The position numbers and the translations under genes are program-made. From UBA8337 sp963932545 (GTDB taxonomy: Bacteria; Pseudomonadota; Alphaproteobacteria; RS24): a stretch of DNA of 23,548 bases. The stretch lies in contig CAWVRH010000021.1 in the NCBI GenBank assembly GCA_963932545.1, positions 1 to 23,548 of the forward strand. The letters are read 5' to 3'. The notes below the pieces were generated by a model, which was given only the letters and a program-made list of their open reading frames with translations, did not search any database and had not been told where the DNA came from. Positions 8,276-15,114 of this stretch are shown here, in pieces. Position 1 is the first letter of the stretch, and each line of letters starts with the position of its first letter.

Positions 8276-9220
8276 ATGAAAAAACTTAATCTTTACGATC
8301 AAATCAATGCAACCACACTTTTGTTGGTGTCACCCGAATGGCGAAAAGTTAAGGCAGCCCGAAAGGCAGCGGCATCGTTTGAGACGCCGGATATAACGCT
8401 TCCTGTTGAAACGCGAACGATTGCGGGCCGCAAAATCCGCCTTGCGCAAGCCGGGCCAACCGACGCGCCGCTCGTGGTATTGCTCAGTCCGTTCCCTGAA
8501 AGCATCTTGAGTTTTGCAGGGTCTTGGAAAGCCCTGACAAAAAAATGTCGGGTCCTCGCGATTGATCTTCCAGGCTTTGGAGCTTCTGAAGGAGACCGCA
8601 AAGACATGTCTCCCAGCTCTCAGGGCGCGCATCTGGCGGCCATCTTTGACGAGCTTGACTTGCAAGATATTCATCTTGTCGCACCGGATGTGGGAATGGC
8701 GGCCGCACTGGCTTACGTGCTCGACCATAAACATCGCCTAAAAACTATGGCCGTGGGACATGGCCTGGGAGCGCCTGGCCCATTTAAGCTGGCGTTTATG
8801 GTCAACATGTTGGCCAAATTTGGTTTCATGCGTTTCACAACGGGTTTGTTAGGGGCCGGGCCTCTCATCGCGTTCACGCGAAAACTTGGGGTCATTCGCA
8901 ATCAGGCGAACGCCGCGCAAGTGGATGACTATAAACGGGCTTACTCTGGCCGCGCCGGCGAGGTGGTTTACTGGTTTAAGGACTTCCGTTCCAGAGCCAA
9001 AGAACTGGCTGACCGGGTGAAAGAAATCGAGATACCTACCTTGGTCTTCTGGGGCGAACTGGATGTCCTGTTTCACCCCAGCAATGGCGAGCATCTTCAT
9101 GCAGCCTTGCCGCAAAGCAAGCTGCAAATTCTGCCTGAAGCGGGTCACGCGTCTTGGGCCGATCAGCCAGAATTATTCGCAGACATGATTATCGATTGGA
9201 CAAAGACGGCCGGTAAATAA
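8276..9220 (+). CDS. Alpha/beta hydrolase with Asp nucleophile (dehalogenase / epoxide hydrolase-like)
   Basis: The frame opens at 8261, but the ATG at 8276 has GGAAG 5 bases upstream and is preferred (314 aa). The fold is clear: VVLLSPFPES (oxyanion region), CRVLAIDLPGFGASEGDR, the nucleophile elbow IHLVAPDVGMAAALAYV, the acid strand TLVFWGELDVLF and the histidine segment AGHASWADQPELF. The elbow reads A-P-D-V-G rather than G-x-S-x-G, so the nucleophile is Asp138 (counted from 8276), as in haloalkane dehalogenases, fluoroacetate dehalogenases and epoxide hydrolases. The oxyanion region lacks the HGNP/HGFP motif usual in those enzymes, so the reaction is uncertain. It lies in the regulator-1 block after the aldehyde dehydrogenase and converges on the DUF1330 gene. 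Confidence 0.88.
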   Translation: MKKLNLYDQINATTLLLVSPEWRKVKAARKAAASFETPDITLPVETRTIAGRKIRLAQAGPTDAPLVVLLSPFPESILSFAGSWKALTKKCRVLAIDLPGFGASEGDRKDMSPSSQGAHLAAIFDELDLQDIHLVAPDVGMAAALAYVLDHKHRLKTMAVGHGLGAPGPFKLAFMVNMLAKFGFMRFTTGLLGAGPLIAFTRKLGVIRNQANAAQVDDYKRAYSGRAGEVVYWFKDFRSRAKELADRVKEIEIPTLVFWGELDVLFHPSNGEHLHAALPQSKLQILPEAGHASWADQPELFADMIIDWTKTAGK

Positions 9221-9229
9221 AATTGGCTC

Positions 9230-9523
9230 TTAAGCGTCCAGCGATTTGACGAGGATAGAGTTGGCTGTGCTTCCGGCATCGCGGTGCTTGGCAATGGCTT
9301 GGTAAGCATCCGATGTCATCCAAGCCAAAGCAGACTCTTTAGATGGGAATTCAATAATTACCGATCTTGTATCTTCCCATTCTCCCGCCAATACTGTGGG
9401 GTCCTCATCAATGCTCAACATTTTGCCATCAAACTGCTGAAAAACTTCTGAGAAGCCAGCTGAATACGTATCGTATTCGCTGCGATCATGAATTTTAAAC
9501 CGGGCGATTATATAAACAGACAT
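9230..9523 (-). CDS. DUF1330 family protein
   Basis: A 97-aa dimeric alpha-beta-barrel type protein: YIIARFKIHDRSEYDTYSAG at the N-terminus, an ILSIDEDP-like turn, WEDTRSVIIEFPSKESALAW in the middle and SDAYQAIAKHRDAGS near the C-terminus, all standard for DUF1330. Family members are small cytoplasmic proteins of unknown biochemistry related to antibiotic-biosynthesis-monooxygenase-like folds. The gene is convergent with the Asp-nucleophile hydrolase (9 bp apart). About 70 bp upstream of its start is a perfect palindrome of the regulator-1 type, next to a plausible promoter, so it probably belongs to the same regulon. Confidence 0.9.
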   Translation of the reverse strand: MSVYIIARFKIHDRSEYDTYSAGFSEVFQQFDGKMLSIDEDPTVLAGEWEDTRSVIIEFPSKESALAWMTSDAYQAIAKHRDAGSTANSILVKSLDA

Positions 9524-9592
9524 CGTGTCTAACTCCTAATTTTGTAAAGTTTCGAGTGCCGATGGAGAGCAAAAAAGTCATTTAACATTGCA

Positions 9593-9607
9593 ATGACCGA
9601 CGGTCAT
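9593..9607. promoter_or_regulatory. Predicted TetR operator 1C
   Basis: ATGACCGACGGTCAT is a perfect 7-bp inverted repeat around one central base. Its core TGACCGACGGTCA shares the TGACCG and GTCA ends with operators 1A and 1B. On the minus strand it immediately follows a possible promoter (TTGACT at 9631-9636, TATAAA at 9607-9612 with an 18-bp spacer, or TATATA at 9609-9614 with 16 bp) that would drive the DUF1330 gene. Confidence 0.7.
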
Positions 9608-9662
9608 TTATATACTAGAGTTTGAAGCGAAGTCAATATGGATAGGACGAGTGCCCATTTGC

Positions 9663-9776
9663 ATGGAGTCTGAGATTTATATTGGCCCCCTTAACCGAGA
9701 ATACTACGGGTGGCAGGCAGCCTTTATAACTCTATCGGCGGCCTTGTTCGCAAGGCTCCCAAAATTTGAGGACTAA
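9663..9776 (+). pseudogene. MFS transporter C-terminal remnant
   Basis: A short frame here reads ...YYGWQAAFITLSAALFARLPKFED-stop. Its last 20 or so residues match the end of the larger truncated MFS gene at 12.5-12.9 kb (AAAFIAVSAALFSRLPKFEK), and the DNA is visibly related as well. Only the tail of the last transmembrane helix remains, so this is a decayed fragment. It lies in the gene-free stretch 9524-9912, which otherwise holds operator 1C, its promoter and a hairpin near 9877. Confidence 0.65.
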
Positions 9777-9876
9777 TAACGCGTTGTAAGCCTTGCATCT
9801 GCCGTGCCCAACTGTCTGCCCCCGCTCCCTTAGGGGTTGCGTTGTCCAACTTAGTTTCGTCTAGTCATGGGTAAGA

Positions 9877-9900
9877 AGCCCCCACAGAGTAAGGGGGGCT
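9877..9900. other. GC-rich hairpin upstream of the ABM-like gene
   Basis: AGCCCCC (9877-9883) pairs with GGGGGCT (9894-9900), leaving a loop of about 10 bases, and CCTTTCTC follows. It may be a leftover terminator of the decayed MFS gene, or a structure in the leader of the next gene; there is no clean U-run. Confidence 0.4.
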
Positions 9901-9924
9901 CCTTTCTCACAAATGGAAAAGCCC

Positions 9925-10191
9925 ATGCCTTACACAATAAAAATTACGGCAGATGTAATAGACCCAAACGACCCCGATTATATCGCCACCAATGACGCGG
10001 TCTTGGAAGTATCAGAGCAGTTTGGCTGCAAGCGGCGCATGGAACACGATGGGCATTTGGAAGTTGGCCTATTTACTTTTGCGACGCTGGAAGACGTAAA
10101 CACTTTTCGAAACCACCCTACCCATCGGGCGGCTATGGAGAAAGTCGGTAGATTTTATAAATCCATGCGGGTGGAACGCAGCTGGCGCTAG
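9925..10191 (+). CDS. Small ABM-like (dimeric alpha-beta barrel) protein
   Basis: An 88-aa protein from the ATG at 9925 (another ATG at 9913 is in frame; GGAAA lies just before 9925, while the G-rich run before 9913 is too far away to act as its ribosome binding site). It has alternating strands and helices: YTIKITADVID, then NDAVLEVSEQFGCKRRM, HLEVGLFTFATLEDVNTFRNHPTH and a C-terminal strand. The segment with a threonine-leucine-glutamate turn followed by FRNHPTHRAAM resembles antibiotic-biosynthesis-monooxygenase-like proteins. The function is unknown and there is no operon partner; tRNA-Arg follows on the other strand. Confidence 0.62.
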   Translation: MPYTIKITADVIDPNDPDYIATNDAVLEVSEQFGCKRRMEHDGHLEVGLFTFATLEDVNTFRNHPTHRAAMEKVGRFYKSMRVERSWR

Positions 10192-10236
10192 CCTGAAGGG
10201 ATGGCTCGCCGCCTCGCCATATTTATCGTTTCAATT

Positions 10237-10313
<77 letters not shown>

Positions 10314-10395
10314 TTACTCGGCTCTTATAGCGGGTTTTTTCGACTTCACCAAACAAATGCGTTTGCGGTGGACGAACGTCTAAGACTTGAGCTGG

Positions 10396-10875
10396 CTAGT
10401 CGTTTTGTATGGCGCGAAACGCTCCGCGGGCGCCGATGTAAAGCACAATTGGGCCAATGAAAATGCTGGGCAAGCCGGGTAAAAAGCCGATGACACTGAG
10501 CCAGTCGGCTCCGCCAAAACTATTGTCGCCTAGGCTTAGAGCCCGATTGCCCGACGCATTGCCGATCCAATAAAACGCGGTGAATGTCCAAGCGCAGTAA
10601 ATCAGGCCCCAGGCAAAGAACGCCGTCATTTTTTCGCTGATATCCAGCTTTGGTAAGGCCAGCGCCACAACGACGGTAAGCAAGCCATTGGCCACGCCGC
10701 CTGTATGGGCGCGCACCCAGCCTTCGGTTGTGCCGTAAACGCCAAATTCAAAGAATGTCCCTGGCCAATATTCTAGGCCGCCCAACATTTTGAACATCAA
10801 CATAAAGCCAGCCAGTAGGCTGACCAAAATGACCAAGAAGCCGTGGGCAATCATTAATTTCTGATATCTAGCCAT
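10396..10875 (-). CDS. Styrene-oxide-isomerase-like integral membrane protein
   Basis: A 159-aa protein with four predicted transmembrane helices. From memory it resembles StyC, the styrene oxide isomerase: an N-terminal HG pair, GGLEYWPGTFFEF, then EGWVRAHTGGVANGLL, and NRALSLGDNSFGGAD before the last helix. His57 in EGWVRAH aligns with StyC His58, reported as an axial ligand of its heme b. StyC opens epoxides by a Meinwald rearrangement to aldehydes in the inner membrane. No styrene monooxygenase is visible nearby, so the natural substrate may be another epoxide, or the family may have a broader role. The start has GGGAG 7 bases upstream, and the gene follows the predicted metal-dependent hydrolase by 20 bp, clearly in one operon. 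Confidence 0.75.
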   Translation of the reverse strand: MARYQKLMIAHGFLVILVSLLAGFMLMFKMLGGLEYWPGTFFEFGVYGTTEGWVRAHTGGVANGLLTVVVALALPKLDISEKMTAFFAWGLIYCAWTFTAFYWIGNASGNRALSLGDNSFGGADWLSVIGFLPGLPSIFIGPIVLYIGARGAFRAIQND

Positions 10876-10895
10876 GGGTTTTCTCCCTATTTGTT

Positions 10896-11795
10896 TTATT
10901 CGGCGGCTTGCAACGTTTCAAACGGCACAGGCATTTCCGGATGTTTCGTGTCTACCAACGGAATGGTTTGCGAGGCTGGCATTTGGGCATAGCCTTGTAT
11001 CCATTGTTGCATCCATTCGGGGTCTATTTCATCGCGCGCATCGTGCCCCGGCAATAGGGAGCGCAGCAGAAAAGGGCTGGTGTGGTAAATCATCGATGAC
11101 ACTTCACGAGCCAGCTCCCACCAAGTGCTTGGCTTGTGCAGAACGCCGTCTTTTTTGAGCGCCACCATCATCGCCTTGAGGCCATGGCCCACCACGTGGA
11201 AGGAGCCATGAAATACCCCCAAGAAACGCGGCAGATAACGCCCCGAATGAGCCATATAGCAATCCAGCGCGACGGTCTTATGCTCGGTTTCTTCAATCAT
11301 ATGAACGAGCCAGAAAGAGGTGATATGCGGGTTTGCATTTTTAAATAACTGCAGACGCTTTTTAATCAACCAACGGGTAAAGCCATTGGTCATGGTTTCA
11401 AAACCAGCCGAGTAAGCGAGGCGATGCTCGAGGCTTTTGCCGCTCAGGTCTTTCCAAGATTTAGCCATGCCCTCTTCGACTTTTTTAAATTCCGGATAGC
11501 CATTGGCTGTCAGAATATCGTTAAGGCGGCGATGGCATTTAAAGTGCTGGCTTTCTTGTCCGCAGAAATCGCGAATATCTTGCAGCAGTTGTTTATCTTC
11601 CACATGCCTTGCGGTTTCTCTGCCGTTTTTTACGAGAAACGGTTCGAGATGCGGCATGGTTAAAGACAGGCCATTGAACATATGGCTGCGCACGCGCTTC
11701 CCCGGTATCCATACAGGGTCTAAGTCATCGGGGAACGCGAAATCGAAATCGCGGATGACGATGGCTTCTACGTCTTTAGGCTTATATGTGAACAC
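10896..11795 (-). CDS. Predicted metal-dependent hydrolase (PF10118 type), ferritin-like motifs
   Basis: A 299-aa protein matching, from memory, the family annotated as predicted metal-dependent hydrolase. The residue pattern is that of a carboxylate-bridged di-metal helical bundle: E51 in MPHLEPF, ESQH (E81, H84), E133 in GFETMTNGF, and a second ExxH in HMIEETEH (E169, H172). That order (E, ExxH, E, ExxH) is the ferritin/di-iron signature, so the protein may be an oxygen- or peroxide-using di-iron enzyme rather than a hydrolase. The N-terminus (YKPKDVEAIVIRDFDFAF) is typical of the family. It is the first gene of a two-gene operon with the styrene-oxide-isomerase-like protein. Confidence 0.85.
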   Translation of the reverse strand: MFTYKPKDVEAIVIRDFDFAFPDDLDPVWIPGKRVRSHMFNGLSLTMPHLEPFLVKNGRETARHVEDKQLLQDIRDFCGQESQHFKCHRRLNDILTANGYPEFKKVEEGMAKSWKDLSGKSLEHRLAYSAGFETMTNGFTRWLIKKRLQLFKNANPHITSFWLVHMIEETEHKTVALDCYMAHSGRYLPRFLGVFHGSFHVVGHGLKAMMVALKKDGVLHKPSTWWELAREVSSMIYHTSPFLLRSLLPGHDARDEIDPEWMQQWIQGYAQMPASQTIPLVDTKHPEMPVPFETLQAAE

Positions 11796-11855
11796 TTTGC
11801 GCTCCTGAGCAGATTTTTGAAAAATTCATACACAAAGGCTTGCAGTTTAGCCTGC

Positions 11856-11870
11856 TCAGGTCAAGGCGCG
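11856..11870. repeat. Noncoding copy of a duplicated locus (copy A)
   Basis: TCAGGTCAAGGCGCG just downstream of the VOC gene at 11885-12301 recurs exactly at 23472-23486, at the same distance (13-14 bp) from the stop of a paralogous VOC gene. The match outside coding sequence shows a DNA duplication and not only protein similarity. Confidence 0.8.
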
Positions 11871-11884
11871 GAGATGTTTAGGGC

Positions 11885-12301
11885 CTAATGCGCTGCCTCT
11901 GGTGTTTGCATCAGTTCGACCAACATGCCGCCCATGTCTTTTGGGTGGACGAAAATAATTGGGGTGCCGTGGGCGCCGATGCGCGGCTCGCCTAGCACGC
12001 GGGCGCCTTTGGCGACCATGTCATCGCGCGCCGCCAAAAGGTCTTCTACCTCAAAGCAGATGTGGTGTTGTCCGCCCAGCGGATTGTTTTTCAAAAACCC
12101 CGTGATGGTGCTGCTCTCGTCAATCGGCTCGATGAGCTCGATTTGGCTGTTCGGCAAATCGACAAAACAGACCCAGACGCCTTGCTCTTCCATTTTAAAC
12201 TTTTCGCCGATACTCGTGGCTCCCAGCACGTCGCGATAAAGCTTTACCGCTTCGTCAATGGAGGGGGTGGCAACGCCGACATGGTTTAAACGTCCGATCA
12301 T
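11885..12301 (-). CDS. VOC family protein, probable methylmalonyl-CoA epimerase
   Basis: A 138-aa two-module VOC protein with NHVGVATPSIDEAV (H7), SQIELIEP (E55), GGQHHICFEVEDL (H79/H80) and a C-terminal GGMLVELMQ (E129), the positions of the metal ligands and catalytic glutamate in methylmalonyl-CoA epimerases. Such an enzyme interconverts (2R)- and (2S)-methylmalonyl-CoA in propionate metabolism. The start has AGGAG about 6 bases upstream. Upstream on the same strand, 19 bp away, is the C-terminal stub of an ABC ATPase that was probably the preceding gene. A second copy of this gene's end, including the noncoding DNA after it, appears at the right edge of the window. Confidence 0.85.
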   Translation of the reverse strand: MIGRLNHVGVATPSIDEAVKLYRDVLGATSIGEKFKMEEQGVWVCFVDLPNSQIELIEPIDESSTITGFLKNNPLGGQHHICFEVEDLLAARDDMVAKGARVLGEPRIGAHGTPIIFVHPKDMGGMLVELMQTPEAAH

Positions 12302-12320
12302 GGGAGGCTCCTGTTTGGGG

Positions 12321-12511
12321 TTATTTGTGACTGGTGAGTTTCATAAAGATGGTTTCCAGCTCGGCGCCTTGCGTGTCCAGATCGACAATCTCAATGCCTG
12401 CGCCTTGCACGGCACTCAGCACCGCGCCGGCGTGCATATCGCCCGGATTATATTGCACGGCCAAGCGGCCATCGTCGCGCAAGTTGCAGGCGATGGCTCC
12501 CAAGTCAGGCG
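12321..12511 (-). pseudogene. ABC-transporter ATPase C-terminal stub
   Basis: The minus-strand frame ends in ...GAGIEIVDLDTQGAELETIFMKLTSHK. This DLDT...LETIFMKLT tail is characteristic of ABC-2-type exporter ATPases, where the last strand and helix read LEDVFLxLT. Only about 62 residues are recognisable; upstream of about 12511 the frame turns into antisense of the MFS gene, so the Walker A, signature and Walker B motifs are all missing. The gene is therefore 5'-truncated at a breakpoint and non-functional here. An intact copy may exist with the second VOC copy to the right of the window. Confidence 0.75.
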
Positions 12512-12522
12512 CCGCAGTCAGA

Positions 12523-12921
12523 GGCGAGCTGGGCCGTCTGTTGGTCGGTTTTGCTGTAGACCGCATATTTGCGCCGCATGTGGCCATTGCCATTCTATTC
12601 GCGTGTATCAGCGGGGTGCTGGCTTTGGCGGTGTTTGGTATGTCTGTCGCTGTGCCGGCGGCATTTGTTATCGGCTTCTCCGTCGGAGCCGAAGTGGATC
12701 TGATTGGCTATCTCGTCGCTCGATATTTTGGAATGCATGCCTATGGTCAGATTTATGGCCGACAATACGCAACCTTCTTAATCGCGACAGGCCTAAGCCC
12801 CGTCATTCTCGGCGCGGTTCGAGACGCCACGGGCAGTTACACCGCATCTTTATTCACAGCTGCAGCCTTTATTGCCGTCTCGGCGGCTTTATTCTCAAGG
12901 CTCCCCAAATTTGAGAAATAA
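12523..12921 (+). pseudogene. 5'-truncated MFS transporter
   Basis: From GELGRLLVGFAVDRIF onward the frame reads as the C-terminal half of a major facilitator: the loop GRLLVGFAVDR at the expected start of the second six-helix domain, several hydrophobic helices, GAEVDLIGYLVARYFGM and IYGRQYATFLIATGLSP, and an ending RLPKFEK. About 130 residues remain where roughly 400 would be expected. The open frame continues upstream to 12334, but that part is antisense to the ABC ATPase stub and is not MFS-like. It is truncated at the junction near 12510-12528 and probably inactive. Its tail is related to the remnant at 9663-9776. Confidence 0.8.
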
Positions 12922-12965
12922 TACCGAAAGCCCTCACGCCAACAAATTGTCATCAGAAAACATAA

Positions 12966-12982
12966 TGGCATGATAAGTGCCA
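12966..12982. promoter_or_regulatory. Predicted diverged operator 2D upstream of the dehalogenase gene
   Basis: TGGCATGATAAGTGCCA is an inverted repeat (TGGCA/TGCCA, 7-bp spacer). Compared on the same strand with operator 2C (TGACATAATAAGTGTCA) it differs at 3 of 17 positions, and two of those changes are compensating in the arms. It starts 58 bp upstream of the dehalogenase start and overlaps a weak possible -10 (CATGAT at 12969-12974, with TTGTCA at 12947-12952). Confidence 0.55.
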
Positions 12983-13023
12983 ATATGTTTGCATAATGGC
13001 CAAGGCCGTGTATCATCCTGTGT

Positions 13024-13962
13024 ATGAAATTGAGAAAAACCCCTGACAGCCGTTTTGATAATCTGCCAGATTATGATTTCGAGCCGCATTTTGTAACCCT
13101 AGACGATGGCGAGGGTGGCACGTTGGACATGCATTACATTGAGGCCGGGCCCAGCGAGGGTCAGCCTGTTGTGATGGTGCATGGCAATCCAACTTGGAGT
13201 TTCATGTGGCGCAAACTTATGCCGCAATTGGCCGCCGCTGGCTATCGCGCCATTGCCGTTGACCTGATTGGCATGGGGCGTTCGGATAAGCCGACGCGCC
13301 TGCGAGATTATACCATTGCGCGCCATGAGGCTTGGTTGAGCGAAGCTCTGTTCGACAAGCTAGATCTGCATGGTGTGCATTTCGTACTGCATGATTGGGG
13401 CGGTATTTTGGGTCTGCGGGTGGCGGCTAATTACCAAGACCAGCTTGCCAGTATAACTTTTTCAAATACCGGATTGCCGGTGCGCGATCCGCAGGAAACG
13501 ATCACCGATATGGCCATTCCTGGCTCAGAATTTCTGCGTAAATTTCAACTATTCGTGCGATTTAACCCGTTCTGGCGGCACTGGAATATGATGACCAAAA
13601 TCTGTTCCCGCGATTTACAGACACAAGTGGTCGCTGGCTATGCGGCGCCTTATCCCAACTTTCGGTATTTGACGGGCAATCGGCAATTCACCCAAATGTT
13701 GCCAACCCGCTATGATAATCCAATGTTGGTCGATAATTTCCGTGCCAGACAAAAACTGGCCAATTTCAACAAGCCCTTTTTATGTCTCTATTCCGATAAA
13801 GATATTGTCGCCCCCAATGGCCATCAGAGCGTGCGCCCGTTTATCGCCGCGGCAGCCAACCGCGCACCGGTGATTTTAAAAGGCGGCAGTCATTTTCTGG
13901 TCGAGGATTGCCCCGAAGACTATGGCGCGGCTTTGCTGAGTTTTTTAACCGAGATTGGCTAG
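13024..13962 (+). CDS. Haloalkane dehalogenase, DhlA-like (subfamily I type)
   Basis: A 312-aa alpha/beta hydrolase. The N-terminus RKTPDSRFDNLPDYDFEPHF resembles that of DhlA. It has VHGNPTWSFMWRKL, DLIGMGRSDKP, the nucleophile elbow HDWGGILGL with Asp124 followed by the halide-binding Trp125, the acid in YSDKDIVAP (Asp260) and the base in GGSHFLVED (His290). Asp124 and Asp260 fall at exactly the DhlA positions and His290 is one off. DhlA has Glu56 in its HGEPTWS, while this protein has Asn there, as in subfamily II. The enzyme should hydrolyse carbon-halogen bonds of short haloalkanes to alcohol and halide; it has no signal peptide and should be cytoplasmic. It is convergent with the GST gene, 6 bp away. 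Confidence 0.88.
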   Translation: MKLRKTPDSRFDNLPDYDFEPHFVTLDDGEGGTLDMHYIEAGPSEGQPVVMVHGNPTWSFMWRKLMPQLAAAGYRAIAVDLIGMGRSDKPTRLRDYTIARHEAWLSEALFDKLDLHGVHFVLHDWGGILGLRVAANYQDQLASITFSNTGLPVRDPQETITDMAIPGSEFLRKFQLFVRFNPFWRHWNMMTKICSRDLQTQVVAGYAAPYPNFRYLTGNRQFTQMLPTRYDNPMLVDNFRARQKLANFNKPFLCLYSDKDIVAPNGHQSVRPFIAAAANRAPVILKGGSHFLVEDCPEDYGAALLSFLTEIG

Positions 13963-13968
13963 CGCTCT

Positions 13969-15114
13969 CTAAACCCAAACCTCACGATGGTTTTGACGCT
14001 CTACGCGTCTGTTACAGCGAGCCGTGAGCATGGCCTCAAGGCCGGTTTCGGCAAGCAGACCATCCACCTGCTTTTGGTCGGCCGCGCCGAGCTTGTCATA
14101 AGCATCTTGAATGCGCTGCAACATGAAAATGCGATAGGGCATCACCACGGCGTTTATGTTGACGCCCCGCCAAGGGAACTGGCACATGCCTATGCCACGG
14201 CCCAGACTTTCACCGCCAACCATCTCATTTTTCGCAGGGCGATGTTCCGCCAGCCAATCATTCGACATGGCAATCATCGCCTCTACTTCTGGCAGATAAT
14301 CGGCAGCGACGCGGCGCAAGAGTACTTTTAGCGTATCGGGAATGGCGTCTTGTGCCAGCAGGCTTTCGTCGCGGCCCAGAAATTCGACCATATCGGCGCT
14401 CGGGTTGCGCATGCGCTCGGTCCAGCGGAATAGCATTTGCGCTTTTTCTTGCATCATCCGCAAAGGGTACGGGTCGCGCCCCAAATGCGCGAAAAGCGCG
14501 GCGAATAATCCATAGTCGCCAATCGTCGGCGCGCCGCCCAAAAGATAGGGTTGGCTCGTAAAATGCGCGTCTAATTCGGCCAGCGTCTCTTCATAGGCGG
14601 CCTCAATTTGAGGCGCAGTTTCGGGCGTCACCCCAAACAACACCGCCGCCTTGCGCATACGACCTGACGCATGTAAGGCCATCTCGCCGCGTTCTTCGGG
14701 CGCCACTTGCGGCAAGGCAAAGAGGCCGAATTGCTGCAAAATAAAGTCGAGATTATCATCGTCGAAATTCCAGCGATAATGCATGGCCGGACGCAGCAGG
14801 CCTTCGCCGCCAAAAAACTCCATAATCAGCGAGCTGATAAGCTGGCGCGGCGTTTGCGGATAGGCAGGCAGGCGGGTTGGCTGGCGGTTTTCAAACCAAT
14901 CAATAATCTCGGTGCCGTCTTGCACAATCTCTTGCTCTGGCGTCTCCATAACCGGAATAATCCAACGGCCAAGCGCCGGGCGAATGACCGCGTCATAATG
15001 CGGGTCAGCAGGCGAAATATCGTCGAAATCAATATGTTGTTTTATCAAATAGGCACGTGCCTTGCCCGAGTAGAGCGAGGCGCTCCACGTATACAGTTTG
15101 AACTTATTATCCAT
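13969..15114 (-). CDS. Glutathione S-transferase family protein with extra C-terminal domain
   Basis: A 381-aa protein. Residues about 5-85 form a thioredoxin-like GST N-domain (KLYTWSASLYSGKARAYLIK, then IIPVMETPEQEIVQDGTEII, where the loop reads VMETPE and EIVQDGTEI is the glutathione-binding strand-turn). Residues about 110-250 form a helical GST C-domain (YLLGGAPTIGDYGLFAALFAHL is the conserved N-capping segment). The remaining about 120 residues form an additional helical domain not found in ordinary 200-220 aa GSTs. The substrate is unknown; with a dehalogenase and sulfatases nearby, xenobiotic or electrophile conjugation is plausible. Its start overlaps the membrane DUF1330-like gene by 8 bp, indicating coupled translation from the promoter near 15780. 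Confidence 0.87.
   Translation of the reverse strand: MDNKFKLYTWSASLYSGKARAYLIKQHIDFDDISPADPHYDAVIRPALGRWIIPVMETPEQEIVQDGTEIIDWFENRQPTRLPAYPQTPRQLISSLIMEFFGGEGLLRPAMHYRWNFDDDNLDFILQQFGLFALPQVAPEERGEMALHASGRMRKAAVLFGVTPETAPQIEAAYEETLAELDAHFTSQPYLLGGAPTIGDYGLFAALFAHLGRDPYPLRMMQEKAQMLFRWTERMRNPSADMVEFLGRDESLLAQDAIPDTLKVLLRRVAADYLPEVEAMIAMSNDWLAEHRPAKNEMVGGESLGRGIGMCQFPWRGVNINAVVMPYRIFMLQRIQDAYDKLGAADQKQVDGLLAETGLEAMLTARCNRRVERQNHREVWV

Noticed and set aside
12334..12522. N-terminal extension of the MFS open frame
   Set aside because: This part is antisense to the ABC ATPase stub and has no transporter-like residues; the real homology begins near 12525.
12258..12914. 218-codon ORF overlapping the MFS remnant in another frame
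   Set aside because: Its Cys/Arg/Ser-rich composition is typical of a shifted frame; the MFS frame explains the DNA.
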